Source: Pseudoalteromonas sp. OOF1S-7
Lineage (GTDB): Bacteria > Pseudomonadota > Gammaproteobacteria > Enterobacterales > Alteromonadaceae
Assembly: GCF_022347765.1 (NCBI RefSeq)
Contig: NZ_JAKRFZ010000004.1
Span: 1 to 64,000, forward strand
Length of the DNA: 64,000 bases
Reading direction: 5' to 3'
Positions 9,324-18,665 of this stretch are shown here, piece by piece. The notes under the pieces are model-generated. The model saw only the letters and a program-made list of their open reading frames with translations, searched no databases and had not been told where the DNA came from. The position numbers and the translations under genes were made by a program. Position 1 is the stretch's first letter; each line of letters begins with the position of its first letter.

Positions 9324-10499
9324 TTATTCTCCTTCGCCGCTCACAGAGACAGGCATACCCGGGAAGAATATTCGTGCCATACCTTCCACAATTACGGGCT
9401 GGCCGGGTGTCAGGCCTTGTCGTATCACCCACATGTTTTTTCCATCCAGGTTTACCCATTCACCCACTTCAACGGGGGCTGGCAGCGCCACAGTCATGCC
9501 TTGCTCATTTTCGGTTGCGACATAGACAAATTTGCCCGTGCCATTATCCAACACTGCACGCTGAGGCAACACAATGGCATCATTGCGTACTGCACCTGAC
9601 AGGCGAACGCGGACAAACTGACCTGGACGCAGCTCTCCGTCGGGGTTGTTGATCCGGGCCTGTAGCTCACTGGTGCCGGTAAAGCGATTGACTCGCACGT
9701 CAGAGAAGTCGACTTTGCCAGAGTGTGCATAGACAGAGCCGTCCTGTAGCACTATGGTGGCATTGAATTCGTTGTTCTTGGGCAAGCTGAGCGTGCCATT
9801 TTCGACGTCCTGACGCATGGCCAGCTGCTCACGCTCGGAAAAGCCAAAGCGAGCGCGCATCATGCCGGTGTCAGTCAGTTCACTCAGTAGTACGGTGGGG
9901 CCAGAGACATAGCTCCCCTGTGAAACAAACTCCCGACCCATAATACCTGACACCGGGGCCTTAACCTGGGCATATTCTAAATCCAGCTGTGCTTCACTCA
10001 GTGCCACCTTAGCCGAGTCCAGGTTGGCAATGGCAACTTCGTGCGCAGACATGGCATTATCGAAATCCCGCTTCGACACTGAGCGCTCGTCTTTCAAGCG
10101 TTCCAGACGGTCTTTCTCGCGCTTGGCCTGTGCCACATTAGCTTTAGCAGCGTTGAGTTCTGCTTCGGCTTTTTCGAGTTCCAACTGCAAAGGGCGAAGT
10201 TCTATGGTGAATAGGGAACGGCCGGCTTTAACATACTGACCCTCTTCAAAGTTTCGGGATTCAATGAGTCCTGACACTCGCGCCCTGATCTCTACTTCTT
10301 TATCGCCGGCCAGCGTGGCCGGTAGTTCGATATTAAACGGCACGCTCTGAGTCGTGACCCTGTTGATGCTTACCTGCGCGGGTGGCATGGTATGGCCGCC
10401 CTGACTTTGAGGTGCCTCGGAGCAGGCGGAAATAACGAGTGCAGAAAATACCGCTGTTGCCAGGTGTACTACACGACTGCTGTTTTGGGCTGGATACAT
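9324..10499 (-). CDS. RND efflux periplasmic adaptor lipoprotein (AcrA/MexA family)
   Basis: A 391-residue membrane-fusion protein linking the inner-membrane pump to an outer-membrane channel. The N-terminus (LATAVFSALVISAC) is a lipoprotein signal with a SAC lipobox Cys at about residue 26. It is followed by a barrel-sandwich (lipoyl) half ARVSGLIESRNFEEGQYVKAG, an alpha-helical hairpin (about 105-175, Lys/Glu/Ala rich), the second lipoyl half VKAPVSGIMGREFVSQGSYV, and beta-barrel and membrane-proximal domains. It is the first gene of the operon with the pump 4 bp downstream. Confidence 0.93.
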   Translation of the reverse strand: MYPAQNSSRVVHLATAVFSALVISACSEAPQSQGGHTMPPAQVSINRVTTQSVPFNIELPATLAGDKEVEIRARVSGLIESRNFEEGQYVKAGRSLFTIELRPLQLELEKAEAELNAAKANVAQAKREKDRLERLKDERSVSKRDFDNAMSAHEVAIANLDSAKVALSEAQLDLEYAQVKAPVSGIMGREFVSQGSYVSGPTVLLSELTDTGMMRARFGFSEREQLAMRQDVENGTLSLPKNNEFNATIVLQDGSVYAHSGKVDFSDVRVNRFTGTSELQARINNPDGELRPGQFVRVRLSGAVRNDAIVLPQRAVLDNGTGKFVYVATENEQGMTVALPAPVEVGEWVNLDGKNMWVIRQGLTPGQPVIVEGMARIFFPGMPVSVSGEGE

Positions 10500-10814
10500 G
10501 TATACTCCAAATCCTGATTAAATTTTTTATTCCTAAGCAGAGACGAATTCATCTCTCATTTATTGGGTTTACTTTTTGCATTTATTCGCTGACGTGTTCA
10601 CAAACCAATCAAATAAGTGTAGCACCGCTTTTGCGCTAACGTGTGCCGATTTTTACTGAGAGAGTTTGTCCAAAAGCCAGTGAATAGATTATCGTACGAC
10701 GCGCTGTCTACACCAAAACAGAGCATGCCGCTTACACATAAAGCACCCTCTAGAGCTTATTCCGTAAGGCTTTTAAGCGGATTAGAAAGTGCAAAGATAG
10801 TTCGATAACGGTGC

Positions 10815-10836
10815 AAGTATACGCAAGTGTATACTT
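10815..10836. promoter_or_regulatory. Operator-like palindrome 1 (probable TetR site)
   Basis: Perfect inverted repeat AAGTATAC-N6-GTATACTT between the divergent efflux operon and the TetR-family gene. Arm length and symmetry fit a TetR-family operator. A near copy lies 66 bp away, centre to centre. Confidence 0.6.
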
Positions 10837-10880
10837 AATTATTCAATGGGTAAACGGGATCGTGTACTTTTTTAAAGCGG

Positions 10881-10902
10881 CAGTATACGGGGGTGTTTAC
10901 TT
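10881..10902. promoter_or_regulatory. Operator-like palindrome 2 (probable TetR site)
   Basis: CAGTATAC-N6-GTTTACTT, the same arms and the same 6-nt spacer as the site at 10815-10836 with two arm changes. It lies 45 bp before the regulator start codon, suggesting autoregulation. Confidence 0.55.
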
Positions 10903-10947
10903 CCGTATTGCGCCTTTTTAAGTTAAACTGCTGTTAATTTTACACAG

Positions 10948-11574
10948 ATGTCCGAGTCGATGACCGAGCTTACTGAAAAACAACAAGCAATATTAAGCGC
11001 TGCGGTAGAAGAGTTTGCTCAGCGGGGACTGCAAGCCACAACGATGGAAGCTATCTGCAGTGCCGCAGGCGTATCCAAACGCACTTTGTATAAACATTAC
11101 GCGACCAAAGAAGCCTTGTTTGATGCAGTGGTTATTTCGCTAATTGAAAGAATACAGCCTATTACAACCATTCAGTTTATCCCAAACTACGATTTTGAAA
11201 TTCAGCTGCGTCACTTGGCCGACAGCGCGGTGTCCCTGCTGGCTGACGAAGACTACATCAAACTGTCGCGTATCGTAATGATTGAATCTATGCGCTGCCA
11301 GGCTCAGGCTGACAGGCTTAACCATAAGTTCAGCCAATGTGAAGCGGCAATGAGCTTGTGGTTTGAAGAAGCGTCCCGAGCTGGGTGTCTGGGCACCTTT
11401 TCTGCGCCATTTGCCGCTGCTTTTTTCTGGGGGGCGCTGAAACGGCTGACATTCTGGGATCAAGCTATTCGCTGGCAGGCCCCGCTTGCTGAAGCCGATC
11501 TGGACGCTTTTGTGGATCAAGCCTGTCAGCTGTTTTGTGGTGGCATAAAATATGTCACTCAAGAATCGACCTGA
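10948..11574 (+). CDS. TetR/AcrR-family transcriptional regulator
   Basis: A 208-residue one-domain regulator. The N-terminal helix-turn-helix is clear: QQAILSAAVEEFAQRGLQATTMEAICSAAGVSKRTLYKHYATKEALFDAV (about residues 12-62). The C-terminal part is a ligand-binding/dimer domain of the AcrR-C type. Divergent placement next to an RND operon and paired palindromes in between point to repression of the pump and itself, relieved by a ligand; that role is inference. The start may be the ATG at 10948 or the Met at codon 5. It ends 15 bp from the convergent ABC gene. Confidence 0.9.
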   Translation: MSESMTELTEKQQAILSAAVEEFAQRGLQATTMEAICSAAGVSKRTLYKHYATKEALFDAVVISLIERIQPITTIQFIPNYDFEIQLRHLADSAVSLLADEDYIKLSRIVMIESMRCQAQADRLNHKFSQCEAAMSLWFEEASRAGCLGTFSAPFAAAFFWGALKRLTFWDQAIRWQAPLAEADLDAFVDQACQLFCGGIKYVTQEST

Positions 11575-11589
11575 TCCACCAGGCAGTGT

Positions 11590-13434
11590 TTACTCAACCC
11601 CAATAAAACCACCAGTTTGATGTGCCCACAATTTTGCATAGATGCCATTTTGTGCCAGCAGGGCGTCATGTGTGCCTTGCTCAACAATCTGGCCTTTATC
11701 CATGATGATCAAACGATCCATTTGAGCAATGGTTGAGAGTCGATGCGCTATCGCAATCACCGTTTTACCGGTCATCAGACTATCTAAACTGTCCTGAATA
11801 GCTGCTTCTACTTCTGAGTCCAGTGCCGCTGTTGCCTCGTCCAAGATCAGAATAGGGGCGTTTTTCAGTAAGACTCTTGCAATGGCAATACGCTGGCGTT
11901 GTCCACCTGAAAGCTTAACGCCACGCTCTCCTACCTGCGCATCCAGCCCGGTATTGCCCTGGTTATCTTCAAGAGACTCGATAAACTGACTTGCTTCAGC
12001 TTTGTGAATTGCTTCGAGTAGCTCAGCTTCGGTGGCGTCAGGTCGACCATACAACACATTATCCCGTACACTTCGGTGCAGCAGAGCAGTGTCCTGGGTT
12101 ACCATGGCGATGTGTGCTCGTAAACTTTCCTGATCAACGTGAGCAATGTTTTGACCGTCTATTTCTATGGTGCCTTGCTGAACATCATAAAAACGCAGTA
12201 AAAGGTTAACCAGAGTCGATTTACCCGCGCCTGAACGACCAACTATGCCGATTTTTTCGCCCGGGGAGATAGTCAGATTCAACCCCTGAATGACTGCGTC
12301 TTGAGCTGATTGTTTTTGCCGCTTGTAAGCAAAATGCAGATCAGTAAATTTAATTTCGCCCTGAGTAATTTTTAGCGCCGGAGCATTGGGCAGATCCTGC
12401 ACATCTAACGGTCTGGCTAAGGTGGTTTTACCATCAATTACGGTACCTATGTTTTCAAACAGGCTGGAAACTTCCCACATTATCCACTGCGACATGCCGT
12501 TGAGGCGCAAAGCCAGGGCGATAGTGATGGCAATGGCACCGCTGCTGATAGCACTCAGCGACCACAAGTAGAGTGAACCGGCAGCGACACTGAACACCAA
12601 CAAAAAATTCAGTGTCTGAATACTGACATTTAATTGTGTGGCCAGTCGCATCTGGGCATACACGGGTTGGATAAACAGATCCATACTTTCCCGGGCATAG
12701 GCTTCTTCACGCTTGTTGTAGGAGAACAGCTTGACGGTAGTGATATTGGTGTAACTGTCGACCACGCGACCAGTCATCTGAGAACGGGCATCGGCTTGCT
12801 TACTGGCGACCTGTTTAAGCCGGGGTACAAAATAAAACTGCATACCTATGTATAAGGCCAGCCAAATTAATAATGGGATCATCAGTCTCTTGTCGCTGTC
12901 GCTCACCAGCGCGAGCATAGCGCCAAAGTACACAATGACATAAACTAGCACATCCAGCAGCTTCATCACCGCCTCACGAATTGCCAATGCCGTTTGCATG
13001 ACTTTGGTTGCAATTCGCCCAGCGAATTCATCCTGATAGAAAGAGATACTTTGCTTGAGTAAATAGCGATGTGCCAGCCATCGAATGGCCATAGGGTAAT
13101 TACCTAACAAACTCTGATGTAGTATCGCACTATGGAAAAACACCAGACAGGGCAGGCCGACCAAAGTGATCAGGGCCATCATGGTGAGTTCCTGATGTTT
13201 GACTTCGAACAGCTCGGCGGGTGAGTATGCTTGCATCCAGTCTACCAGGGTGCCCATAAAGCCGAACAACATCACCTCGAATGTGGCCAGGATGGCTGCG
13301 GTAAGCGACATTAACAGTAGTGGCCACTCCATCCCTTTGGTATAAAACCGACAGAATGCCAGCAAGCTTTGAGGTGGCTGTGTCGCTGGTTGCGCTGGAA
13401 ATGGGTCGGTAAACCGTTCGAAAAACTTAAGCAT
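11590..13434 (-). CDS. Fused ABC exporter (permease plus ATPase)
   Basis: A 614-residue half-transporter with an N-terminal six-helix ABC membrane domain (about 40-330) and a C-terminal nucleotide-binding domain: Walker A GRSGAGKST near 400, signature LSGGQRQR near 507, Walker B ILILDEATAALD near 527 and the switch His in AHRLSTIAQ. It would act as a homodimer, as no partner half gene adjoins. The family exports lipids, peptides or drugs; the substrate is not determinable. The gene stands alone between the TetR gene (convergent) and a 487-bp gap. Confidence 0.9.
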   Translation of the reverse strand: MLKFFERFTDPFPAQPATQPPQSLLAFCRFYTKGMEWPLLLMSLTAAILATFEVMLFGFMGTLVDWMQAYSPAELFEVKHQELTMMALITLVGLPCLVFFHSAILHQSLLGNYPMAIRWLAHRYLLKQSISFYQDEFAGRIATKVMQTALAIREAVMKLLDVLVYVIVYFGAMLALVSDSDKRLMIPLLIWLALYIGMQFYFVPRLKQVASKQADARSQMTGRVVDSYTNITTVKLFSYNKREEAYARESMDLFIQPVYAQMRLATQLNVSIQTLNFLLVFSVAAGSLYLWSLSAISSGAIAITIALALRLNGMSQWIMWEVSSLFENIGTVIDGKTTLARPLDVQDLPNAPALKITQGEIKFTDLHFAYKRQKQSAQDAVIQGLNLTISPGEKIGIVGRSGAGKSTLVNLLLRFYDVQQGTIEIDGQNIAHVDQESLRAHIAMVTQDTALLHRSVRDNVLYGRPDATEAELLEAIHKAEASQFIESLEDNQGNTGLDAQVGERGVKLSGGQRQRIAIARVLLKNAPILILDEATAALDSEVEAAIQDSLDSLMTGKTVIAIAHRLSTIAQMDRLIIMDKGQIVEQGTHDALLAQNGIYAKLWAHQTGGFIGVE

Positions 13435-13921
13435 ATTGCCTCCTGCATGATAACAGTGCCGAATTGACCCTGCCCGTTGATTAGGGGAGTGCCGGTAATA
13501 CCAATTTCACTTAAACCCTGTTTAGTTTGAAGGATCAAAGCAAATTTGGTGTAGGTCAGAAAAAGCGCACACTCCAAGCGTACGTTATAACTCAGAACTC
13601 GGCTGAAAACCAAGTAACAATTTGAAAAATGTGAAATAAGAGAAAGTGTTATAGCAATTCGCATGACTAAGTCGCCACCTTTGAGGTGAGCAAATCCTGG
13701 CGAGAACAGCACTCATGCGTCTTGCAGTTGCTGAGGCATCTATTTCCTTGTGGGCAAGGCAAAAACCGTAACCAAAGTCTAACGGCGAGTGGTTAAATGA
13801 AAGGTTTTTTACACCATGAGCGGTGGATTTAATTTCTTGAGTTGGTTATGTATCAATGGCGGTTGATATTGGCTAGCTGTGATAGGGTTTACATGCCCGG
13901 CATGTGTACCGGGCGATAGGG
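13435..13921. repeat. Gene-free 487 bp, possible degenerate dispersed repeat
   Basis: No credible gene. The stretch from about 13490 to 13700 has a structured look: GGTAATACCAATTTCACTT at its left and AAGCAAATTTGGT shortly after form an imperfect inverted pair, and the composition differs from the neighbours. The right end has a hairpin, GCCCGG (13895-13900) with CCGGGC (13909-13914), just after the DUF3010 stop, which may end that transcript although it lacks a U-run. Whether the segment recurs in the genome cannot be seen from here. Confidence 0.3.
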
Positions 13922-14383
13922 TTATTCCGCCTGTTCGGCTTCTTCATGACCATAGGTTTTACGCATGATATACACATAAGCGTTGTGGAACGCTTGCTCC
14001 TGATATTTTTTCAGGCCTGTGTCGGCGAAATCGACTGGCACCGGATTACGCTTCAGCTGCTCTTTAACTTCAGTGGAAGACAGTAACTTCACGTCAGTGC
14101 CTGCAATAAGCTGAATCGCCGTTTCCATTTTAAAGCCAGCTGCACTGCCCGCAAACTTACCTTTGTGGGCACGTTGACGGATGGCGATAGAGTCAATTTT
14201 GTAATCTTCTACCAGTTTGGCAAAATCGAAGTGAAATTTGCGCATGGCATCTGTGTCCTGGCCAATATTGCCAAGCGTAAAACGCGTCTGGCGAATATCG
14301 CGAATATCAAAAACGTCTTCTTCTTTGCTCAGCAGGCACAGCAGGGCCTCGCTGCCGGTAATCTCTACACCGAGTGTTCTCAT
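13922..14383 (-). CDS. DUF3010 family protein
   Basis: A 153-residue soluble protein opening MRTLGVEITGSEALLCLL, with the RNase H-like fold pattern often seen at the start of DUF3010, then RQRAHKGKFAGSAAGFKMETAIQL and a C-terminal helix rich in Glu. The family is common in gammaproteobacteria and has no established function that I can name. It stands alone; the next gene in the same direction starts 75 bp upstream. Confidence 0.8.
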   Translation of the reverse strand: MRTLGVEITGSEALLCLLSKEEDVFDIRDIRQTRFTLGNIGQDTDAMRKFHFDFAKLVEDYKIDSIAIRQRAHKGKFAGSAAGFKMETAIQLIAGTDVKLLSSTEVKEQLKRNPVPVDFADTGLKKYQEQAFHNAYVYIMRKTYGHEEAEQAE

Positions 14384-14458
14384 TGTTGGTATCCCATTAA
14401 CTGGTCAAATAAATCGTTACAGGAAAAGATCATAACACAGCTCGCGATGAGCGAGAAC

Positions 14459-15463
14459 TCATTGCAGTATCATTTCGATGGCTATGGCGGCATGATCTGA
14501 ATAACGTATATCTTCTTCGTCTCGTTTTGAGTCTAAATGCGACGCATAGTTGTGGTAGGTCAAACGCCTGACCTTACTGTGCACAAGGTTTGGGTTGAAT
14601 TCTTTAGAGGCCAGAATGTAGTCGAGCGTGTTGCCGGTACCCTGATAGTAGTGTGTCGGCGGCTTCTGACCAAAGCTGAGTTGATTGTCTGCCAGGCAAA
14701 AGCTATCGAACAATCCAACGCTGTTAACATCCTGATGAATGGCACTGGTTGGAAACTGCTGGGTCATAAAAGACAGCGCCGGGCTGGCAATATGGTCGTT
14801 AAAATCACCCATAACCAGTGTTGCGGCACCTTTTTCGCGTTGTGTCTTGAGGGCATCGTAGTAGACAATAGAAGCCTCCAATGAGCGGGATATTTGAGAC
14901 TGCATAGTGCCTACAGTCTGATGTAATAAAGTGAGCAGGGGATCTTCTACGGAGGTATTACCCAGCATATGCGCCATAGAATGGACCCGCTGCGACTTGA
15001 AATGTACAGCATACACAGTTGTCAGGCCAAAACCGGGTAGTTCAAAGCTACATTTGATGGGGGTGCGGTTAAACTTAAACTGGTGCTGGTTGTTGAGGTA
15101 TTCCAGTAGTTCTGGGCAGGGCTCCAGCGGGGTAAAACTTTTAAATGGAAACTTACTGGCAATGGCGACGATGGGGTTGAATAGCACATTGGGATAAACC
15201 AGGTCTGGTTTGGGGGTATCGACGGTAGCAAAATATGGCAATCCTAAATCTTCGCATAAGGTGGCCAGCGTTTCAGGGCTAAAGACTTCCTGAAACACGA
15301 TCACACTGGGGTCCATATGTTGGATTAGACCGGTGATAAACTGGGTTTTGGTCAGCCATTGAGTGTCATTATAGGATTCATCTAGCTGATAAAAAGAATA
15401 GGGGGGCGCAGCAAAGTTTAGCAAATTAAAAGATGCAAACTTGTATGCGTGTTTCTGTGCCAT
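14459..15463 (-). CDS. Endonuclease/exonuclease/phosphatase-fold protein
   Basis: A 334-residue metal-dependent phosphodiesterase-fold protein. Fold motifs in order: FASFNLLNF near the start, VIVFQEVFS (catalytic Glu), AVHFKSQRV, VMGDFNDHIASPALSF (metal-binding Asp and Asn) and RYSDHAAIAIEM at the C-terminus (catalytic SDH). No signal peptide is seen, so it is probably cytosolic. The substrate could be nucleic acid or a phosphoester; the family does not tell. The ATG at 15463 is chosen because GAGGA lies 7 nt upstream; longer forms start at 15478 or a TTG at 15487. Confidence 0.8.
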   Translation of the reverse strand: MAQKHAYKFASFNLLNFAAPPYSFYQLDESYNDTQWLTKTQFITGLIQHMDPSVIVFQEVFSPETLATLCEDLGLPYFATVDTPKPDLVYPNVLFNPIVAIASKFPFKSFTPLEPCPELLEYLNNQHQFKFNRTPIKCSFELPGFGLTTVYAVHFKSQRVHSMAHMLGNTSVEDPLLTLLHQTVGTMQSQISRSLEASIVYYDALKTQREKGAATLVMGDFNDHIASPALSFMTQQFPTSAIHQDVNSVGLFDSFCLADNQLSFGQKPPTHYYQGTGNTLDYILASKEFNPNLVHSKVRRLTYHNYASHLDSKRDEEDIRYSDHAAIAIEMILQ

Positions 15464-15699
15464 GGTGTTCCTCGTCATTTTGCCCAAAATCCCTGCTTAA
15501 TCTTAGTCTTTTCCTTGCAACTCGTCACGTGAGCGTTCACAATGGGCGCTGCGTTTGAAAGTCCCCAAACACTGTCAGTATATCACTGTTCAATCAATGC
15601 TTATTCGTAAAAGCGTTGATGGGCGTCAAATTTAGAAGAATTAACTTAACTAATACATGTGATGCGTTGTAGGTGTCACCACTGTAAATAGGAATTATC

Positions 15700-17610
15700 A
15701 TGCCAGTAATTACTCTCCCTGACGGCAGTCAGCGTATTTTTGAAAACCCGGTTACCACTTTAGAAGTTGCTCAGGACATCGGCCCAGGCCTTGCGAAGGC
15801 GACCATTGCCGGTCGTGTGAACGGCGTGCGTGTTGATGCATGCGACCTGATTGAACAGGACGCGCAGCTTGAGATCATCACCGCGAAAGATGAAGATGGC
15901 TTAGAGATCATTCGTCACTCGTGTGCACACCTGATCGGCCACGCGGTTAAGCAGCTTTTCCCTGAAGCCAAAATGGCGATCGGTCCGACCATTGACAATG
16001 GTTTCTACTATGACATCGACATGGAGCACTCGCTGACTCAGGAAGACCTCGATGCCATCGAAAAGCGCATGCTTGAACTTGCTAAAACTAACTATGACGT
16101 TGTAAAAAAGAAAGTAAGCTGGCAAGAAGCACGCGATGCGTTCGAAGCGCGTGGCGAAACCTACAAGATGGAGATCCTGGATGAAAACATCGACAAAGAT
16201 GACCGTCCAGGCCTTTACCACCACGAAGAATATGTGGACATGTGTCGTGGTCCGCACGTGCCAAACATGAAATTCTGCCAACACTTCAAAATTATGAAAG
16301 TGGCTGGCGCATACTGGCGTGGTAATGCAGAAAATAAAATGCTGCAGCGTATCTATGGTACTGCGTGGGCAGACAAGAAACAGCTGAAAGCCTACCTCAA
16401 GCGTCTGGAAGAAGCAGAAAAACGCGATCACCGTAAAATCGGTAAAGCGCTGGACTTGTGGCACTGGCAGGAAGAAGCGCCGGGCATGGTTTTCTGGCAT
16501 AACGATGGCTGGAGCATTTACCGTGAGCTTGAAGACTTCGTGCGCGAGAAGCTACGTGAGTATGCTTACGAAGAAGTGAAAGGCCCGCTGATGATGGACC
16601 GTGGTCTGTGGGAAAAATCAGGCCACTGGGACAAGTACGCTGATGCTATGTTCACCACAGAGTCTGAGAAGCGTGAATATGCCATTAAGCCGATGAACTG
16701 TCCGGGACACGTGCAAATTTTCAACCAGGGCTTGAAGTCGTACCGTGACTTACCATTGCGTATGGCTGAATTTGGTTGTTGTCACCGTAACGAGCCTTCG
16801 GGCGCACTGCACGGTCTGATGCGTGTTCGTGGTTTTACTCAGGATGATGCGCATATCTTCTGTACTGAAGAACAGATCATGGATGAAGTATCTGCTTGTA
16901 TTAATATGATCTATGATACATATTCAACGTTCGGCTTTGAAAAAATTGTCGTAAAACTGTCTACGCGCCCTGAAAAGCGCATTGGCGACGACGAAATGTG
17001 GGACAAAGCAGAAGAAGCACTGGCTGATGCACTTAAAGCGAACGACATCGAGTTCGATTATCTGCCAGGCGAGGGCGCGTTTTATGGTCCTAAGATCGAG
17101 TTTACCTTGTACGACTGTCTTGAGCGTGCTTGGCAATGTGGCACAGTGCAGCTAGACTTTGCTTTACCGGGCCGTTTAGGCGCGACGTATGTGGCGGAAA
17201 ACAACGAACGTAAAACACCGGTGATGATCCACCGAGCTGTTTTAGGCTCACTGGAGCGTTTCATTGGTATTCTGACTGAAGAGTACGCGGGTTTATTCCC
17301 GACCTGGCTTGCGCCTAAGCAAGTGGTGATCATGAATATCACCGACAAACAGGCCGACTATGTGCAGGAAGTTGTACAAAAACTGAATAAACTTGGAATA
17401 AGAGCCGGTGCTGACTTGAGAAATGAAAAGATTGGCTTTAAAATCCGCGAGCATACTTTAAAACGTATCCCGTATCTCCTTGTTGTTGGTGACAAAGAAG
17501 TAGAACAACAAGAAGTTGCGGTAAGAACACGCAAAGGCGAAGACCTGGGCAAGTTCTCTGTTGATGACTTCATTACTAAGATCAGCGAAGAAATTAAAGA
17601 CAGACGTTAA
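15700..17610 (+). CDS. thrS: Threonyl-tRNA synthetase
   Basis: A 636-residue class II synthetase charging tRNA-Thr, about the length of the E. coli enzyme (642). It has an N-terminal TGS domain, an editing domain with [11 protein letters not shown] (about 73) and CRGPHV, the catalytic core with zinc-binding Cys in MNCPGH and the HRNEPSGAL motif, and a C-terminal anticodon-binding domain. AGGA precedes the ATG. First gene of thrS-infC-rpmI-rplT. In E. coli ThrRS represses its own mRNA through leader stem-loops; I did not resolve an equivalent in the 212-bp leader. Confidence 0.97.
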   Translation: MPVITLPDGSQRIFENPVTTLEVAQDIGPGLAKATIAGRVNGVRVDACDLIEQDAQLEIITAKDEDGLEIIRHSCAHLIGHAVKQLFPEAKMAIGPTIDNGFYYDIDMEHSLTQEDLDAIEKRMLELAKTNYDVVKKKVSWQEARDAFEARGETYKMEILDENIDKDDRPGLYHHEEYVDMCRGPHVPNMKFCQHFKIMKVAGAYWRGNAENKMLQRIYGTAWADKKQLKAYLKRLEEAEKRDHRKIGKALDLWHWQEEAPGMVFWHNDGWSIYRELEDFVREKLREYAYEEVKGPLMMDRGLWEKSGHWDKYADAMFTTESEKREYAIKPMNCPGHVQIFNQGLKSYRDLPLRMAEFGCCHRNEPSGALHGLMRVRGFTQDDAHIFCTEEQIMDEVSACINMIYDTYSTFGFEKIVVKLSTRPEKRIGDDEMWDKAEEALADALKANDIEFDYLPGEGAFYGPKIEFTLYDCLERAWQCGTVQLDFALPGRLGATYVAENNERKTPVMIHRAVLGSLERFIGILTEEYAGLFPTWLAPKQVVIMNITDKQADYVQEVVQKLNKLGIRAGADLRNEKIGFKIREHTLKRIPYLLVVGDKEVEQQEVAVRTRKGEDLGKFSVDDFITKISEEIKDRR

Positions 17611-17621
17611 TTTAACAAACC

Positions 17622-17664
17622 TGTGCGAAGGGCTTATCACCTAACATAAAACGCTTTTCGCACA
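17622..17664 (+). promoter_or_regulatory. Strong hairpin between thrS and infC
   Basis: TGTGCGAAGGGC (17622-17633) pairs with GCTTTTCGCACA (17653-17664) over 12 bp with two G-U pairs and a 19-nt loop, followed by ATATATTTTTGACTTTTT. It starts 11 nt after the thrS stop and ends 18 nt before the infC ribosome binding site. The shape is that of a leaky terminator or attenuator within the operon. Confidence 0.55.
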
Positions 17665-17695
17665 ATATATTTTTGACTTTTTGGAGGAACGTACC

Positions 17696-18244
17696 ATTAG
17701 AGGCGGCAAAAAAGGGCAAACTACTGCTCAGAAAAATCGTATCAATGAAGAAATCACAGCGAAAGAAGTTCGCTTAATTGACGCTGAAGGCGAACAGGCA
17801 GGCGTAGTTTCAATTAGAGAAGCAAGAACGCTTGCTGAAGAAGCCGGCCTGGACCTGGTTGAGATCAGTCCGAATGCAGAGCCACCAGTCTGTAAAGTAA
17901 TGGACTATGGTAAGTTCCTTTTTGAAAAAGCAAAACTACAAAAAGAACAAAAGAAAAAGCAAAAACAGATCCAGGTTAAAGAAATCAAATTCCGTCCTGG
18001 CACGGACGAAGGCGATTATCAGGTCAAACTGCGTAACCTTCGCAAATTCCTTGAAGCGGGCGACAAGGCGAAAATTACCATTCGCTTCCGTGGCCGTGAA
18101 ATGGCTCACCAGGAAATTGCCATTGAAATGCTAAATCGTTTGAAAGCCGACCTTGAAGAGGTGGCTCAGGTTGAGTCATTCCCGAATCGGGTTGAAGGCC
18201 GTCAAATGATTATGATGATGGCACCTATTGCGAAAAAGTCTTAA
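17696..18244 (+). CDS. infC: Translation initiation factor IF-3 (ATT start)
   Basis: A 182-residue IF-3, which keeps ribosomal subunits apart and checks the start codon and initiator tRNA. It aligns end to end with E. coli IF-3, including RINEEI near the start, [41 protein letters not shown] and [10 protein letters not shown]. Starting at the ATT at 17696 gives (M)RGGKKGQTT, matching the E. coli N-terminus. GGAGGAA at 17683-17689 is well spaced for that ATT. A TTG at 17681 lies on the ribosome binding site itself and is unlikely. A rare ATT start lets IF-3 reduce its own translation, as known in E. coli. Confidence 0.95.
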   Translation: MRGGKKGQTTAQKNRINEEITAKEVRLIDAEGEQAGVVSIREARTLAEEAGLDLVEISPNAEPPVCKVMDYGKFLFEKAKLQKEQKKKQKQIQVKEIKFRPGTDEGDYQVKLRNLRKFLEAGDKAKITIRFRGREMAHQEIAIEMLNRLKADLEEVAQVESFPNRVEGRQMIMMMAPIAKKS

Positions 18245-18283
18245 GCAAGGCATAATACGCGCCGATTTAACAATCGACAGAAT

Positions 18284-18321
18284 TTAACTCAGGTTTCAAG
18301 TGCGTAAGCCACCTGAGTTAA
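18284..18321 (+). promoter_or_regulatory. Perfect hairpin in the infC-rpmI spacer (candidate L20 operator region)
   Basis: TTAACTCAGGT (18284-18294) and ACCTGAGTTAA (18311-18321) form a perfect 11-bp stem with a 16-nt loop and no U-run. A second stem, CCGGT with ACCGG, follows within 18321-18362. The 205-bp spacer is far longer than needed for coupling. In E. coli L20 represses rpmI-rplT through structures in this same spacer, so a similar role is likely here, by inference. Confidence 0.5.
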
Positions 18322-18449
18322 CCGGTAACTAAGTAAAGGTCACCTCGTGGCGTTTCACCGGAATTAGGGTGCATACCAGGCCAAGAAAGTGATGTTTATC
18401 ATCCGCCTGCTTGCATAATGTTAACGCAATATCATTTGGAGTTATTGCA

Positions 18450-18650
18450 ATGTCTTACAAACTAAAGACACACAGAGGTGCTGCTAAGCGCTTCAAAAAG
18501 ACTGCTTCTGGCGGTTTTAAGCGTAAACAGTCGCATCTTCGTCACATTCTGACTAAGAAATCTTCTAAGCGTAAACTTCACCTACGTAACAAGACTATGG
18601 TTCATAAGAATGACCTGGGTCTTATCAATCGTATGTTACCATTCGCTTAA
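18450..18650 (+). CDS. rpmI: 50S ribosomal protein L35
   Basis: A 66-residue basic protein of the large subunit, [22 protein letters not shown] onwards, ending NRMLPFA. The ATG at 18450 is preceded by TTGGAG at a normal distance; an upstream in-frame ATG at 18411 would add 13 residues not found in L35. It sits 205 bp after infC and 15 bp before rplT. Confidence 0.97.
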   Translation: MSYKLKTHRGAAKRFKKTASGGFKRKQSHLRHILTKKSSKRKLHLRNKTMVHKNDLGLINRMLPFA

Positions 18651-18665
18651 TAGAGGATATCAGAA

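Larger units (their letters stand above)
10500..10947. promoter_or_regulatory. Divergent control region of the efflux operon and tetR-type gene
   Basis: A 448-bp gap with no gene. Its right third holds two related palindromes (10815-10836 and 10881-10902) suited to a TetR dimer. The remainder is AT-rich with no structure I can assign, and must contain promoters for both directions. Confidence 0.6.

Noticed and set aside
13311..13712. A 133-codon minus-strand frame in the gap after the ABC exporter gene
   Set aside because: It begins in the gap and ends inside the exporter gene in another frame, with no family features.
15901..16500. A 199-codon frame antisense to thrS
   Set aside because: It lies wholly inside the strongly conserved thrS gene and mirrors its codon bias.
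17681..17695. TTG at 17681 as the infC start
   Set aside because: The TTG overlaps the GGAGGAA ribosome binding site, and the ATT at 17696 gives the conserved IF-3 N-terminus.
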